A stretch of 14,105 nt of DNA from contig BQJG01000077.1 of assembly GCA_021604585.1 (NCBI GenBank), positions 1 to 14,105 of the forward strand, written 5' to 3'. Positions 13,317-14,105 of this stretch are shown here, one piece after another. A model generated the notes under the pieces. That model saw only the letters and a list, made by a program, of their open reading frames with translations. It had not been told where the DNA came from and made no database searches. How positions within the stretch are numbered: the stretch's first letter is position 1; every line of letters starts with the position of its first letter. The DNA comes from Hyphococcus sp. (GTDB lineage Bacteria > Pseudomonadota > Alphaproteobacteria > Caulobacterales > Parvularculaceae). A program made the position numbers and the translations under genes.

Positions 13317-14105
13317 ATGGACCGTTTGCAGGCGATCGAAATCTTCATTCGCGTTGCGGAGCTGCAAAGCTTTGCAGCCGCCGCCACTGAATTGAATCTA
13401 TCGCGCACGCTGGTCAGCGACCGGGTTAAAGATCTCGAAGAGAGCCTGGGCGTTCAACTGCTGCACAGGACAACGCGAAAAGTGAGCCTGACGGAGTCTG
13501 GCGCGCTCTTTCTTGAACGTGTCCGCCCGGGCGTTGACGTCATTTCTGAAGCAGCCGCTGAAGCCTCAAATCTTTCCGCCGATTTGCGCGGCGCCTTGCG
13601 GGTCAACGCGCCGTTGAGCTTCGGCATGCGTCACGTCGCGCCAGTCGTCGGCGAGTTTCTTAAACAGCATGAACAGGTATCGATTGACTTGACGCTGAAC
13701 GACCGCCGGGTGGATCTGATAGAAGAAGGCATTGATGTAGCCATACGCGTTAGCGCAAACCTGAAGGACTCAACGCTTATCGTGCGCAAGCTGGCCATCT
13801 GCCGCATCGTCCTGTGCGCCTCGCCGGACTATCTCGAAAATCACCGGAAAATCCGCAAACCAGGCGATTTAATCGATCACCCATGTCTGACCTTTACCTA
13901 CTATTCGGAAGGCCTCGACTGGAAATTCAAGCGAAAAAAGGAAGTCGAAACCGTTAGGATCGAGAGCCGCCTGCGCTGTAACAATGGCGACGCTCTTGTT
14001 GAAGCAGCTGCTGCGGGCGCCGGTATAACATTGCAGCCGGCATTTATTGTCGGCTCGGCCCTGGACGACGGAAGGCTTGTCGAGTTGCTGCCTGGTTGGC
14101 GAGCT
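13317..14105 (+). CDS. LysR-family transcriptional regulator (3' end outside window)
   Basis: The first 263 codons of a LysR-type regulator, about 35-45 residues short of the usual ~300. The N-terminal winged helix-turn-helix (1-60) is typical: MDRLQAIEIFIRVAELQSFA, then ELNLSRTLVSDRVKDLEESL and GVQLLHRTTRKVSLTESGALF. The inducer-binding domain follows from about 90 (LRGALRVNAPLSFGMRHVAP), with DLTLNDRRVDLIEEGIDVAIRV, the pattern of the CrgA/AaeR-like subgroup. The ATG has only a poor ribosome site, but the family start fits. LysR proteins often control a divergent transcript; here the only candidate on the other strand is the hairpin-rich small-RNA-like segment. The effector is unknown. Confidence 0.92.
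   Translation, partial: MDRLQAIEIFIRVAELQSFAAAATELNLSRTLVSDRVKDLEESLGVQLLHRTTRKVSLTESGALFLERVRPGVDVISEAAAEASNLSADLRGALRVNAPLSFGMRHVAPVVGEFLKQHEQVSIDLTLNDRRVDLIEEGIDVAIRVSANLKDSTLIVRKLAICRIVLCASPDYLENHRKIRKPGDLIDHPCLTFTYYSEGLDWKFKRKKEVETVRIESRLRCNNGDALVEAAAAGAGITLQPAFIVGSALDDGRLVELLPGWRA

Noticed and set aside
1..14105. CRISPR array, tRNA or rRNA genes, insertion sequence
   Set aside because: No regularly spaced repeats of CRISPR size, no cloverleaf or rRNA sequence recognised, and no transposase or terminal inverted repeats seen.

Overview
The window reads as chromosomal DNA from a GC-rich Gram-negative bacterium, most likely an alphaproteobacterium. This rests on codon choice rich in GCG, CGC and GGC, an outer-membrane protein ending in Phe, periplasmic and lipoprotein signals, and the types of regulator present. 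No rRNA or tRNA gene, integrase, transposase or CRISPR array was seen. The taxonomic call is inference.

Left part, + strand: a winged-helix regulator that may be cut by the window edge (to 352), an antibiotic-biosynthesis-monooxygenase (ABM) domain protein with an in-frame Tat/lipoprotein leader (to 800), and an EamA/DMT exporter (821-1699). These are tightly packed and probably one operon. A 420-bp gap follows. It holds a degraded copy (A) of a repeat found again near the right end, then three evenly spaced copies of the palindrome TTCCCGATCGGGAA in front of a hipB/hipA type II toxin-antitoxin operon (2121-3592), which ends at a likely terminator.

Middle part: an AhpD/carboxymuconolactone-decarboxylase-like redox protein (-) diverges from a cupin-type AraC regulator (+, 4432-5268). 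Next come a GNAT acetyltransferase (-) and a Fe-S uracil-DNA-glycosylase-family protein (-). A minus-strand cluster follows, encoding a periplasmic DUF4142 protein, a type-1 copper lipoprotein and an outer-membrane beta-barrel. A second cupin-type AraC regulator (+, 9037-9975) diverges from it. Twice here an AraC regulator of the same architecture faces a redox or envelope gene set, so each probably controls its divergent neighbour.

Right part, + strand: a DUF4383 membrane protein, a GC-rich terminator-like hairpin, a His-rich five-helix membrane protein resembling diheme cytochrome b subunits, and a class-C beta-lactamase-fold serine hydrolase with a C-terminal membrane anchor. A 660-bp gap follows with repeat copy B and, on the minus strand, two stacked hairpins ending in a U-tract. 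This looks like an unannotated small RNA. A LysR regulator (13317 onward) runs off the window.

The most interesting signals are the 49-bp-phased triple operator of hipBA, the dispersed repeat with a shared peptide frame, the candidate minus-strand sRNA with a C-rich loop next to lysR, and the ABM protein with two credible starts that would place it in different compartments.
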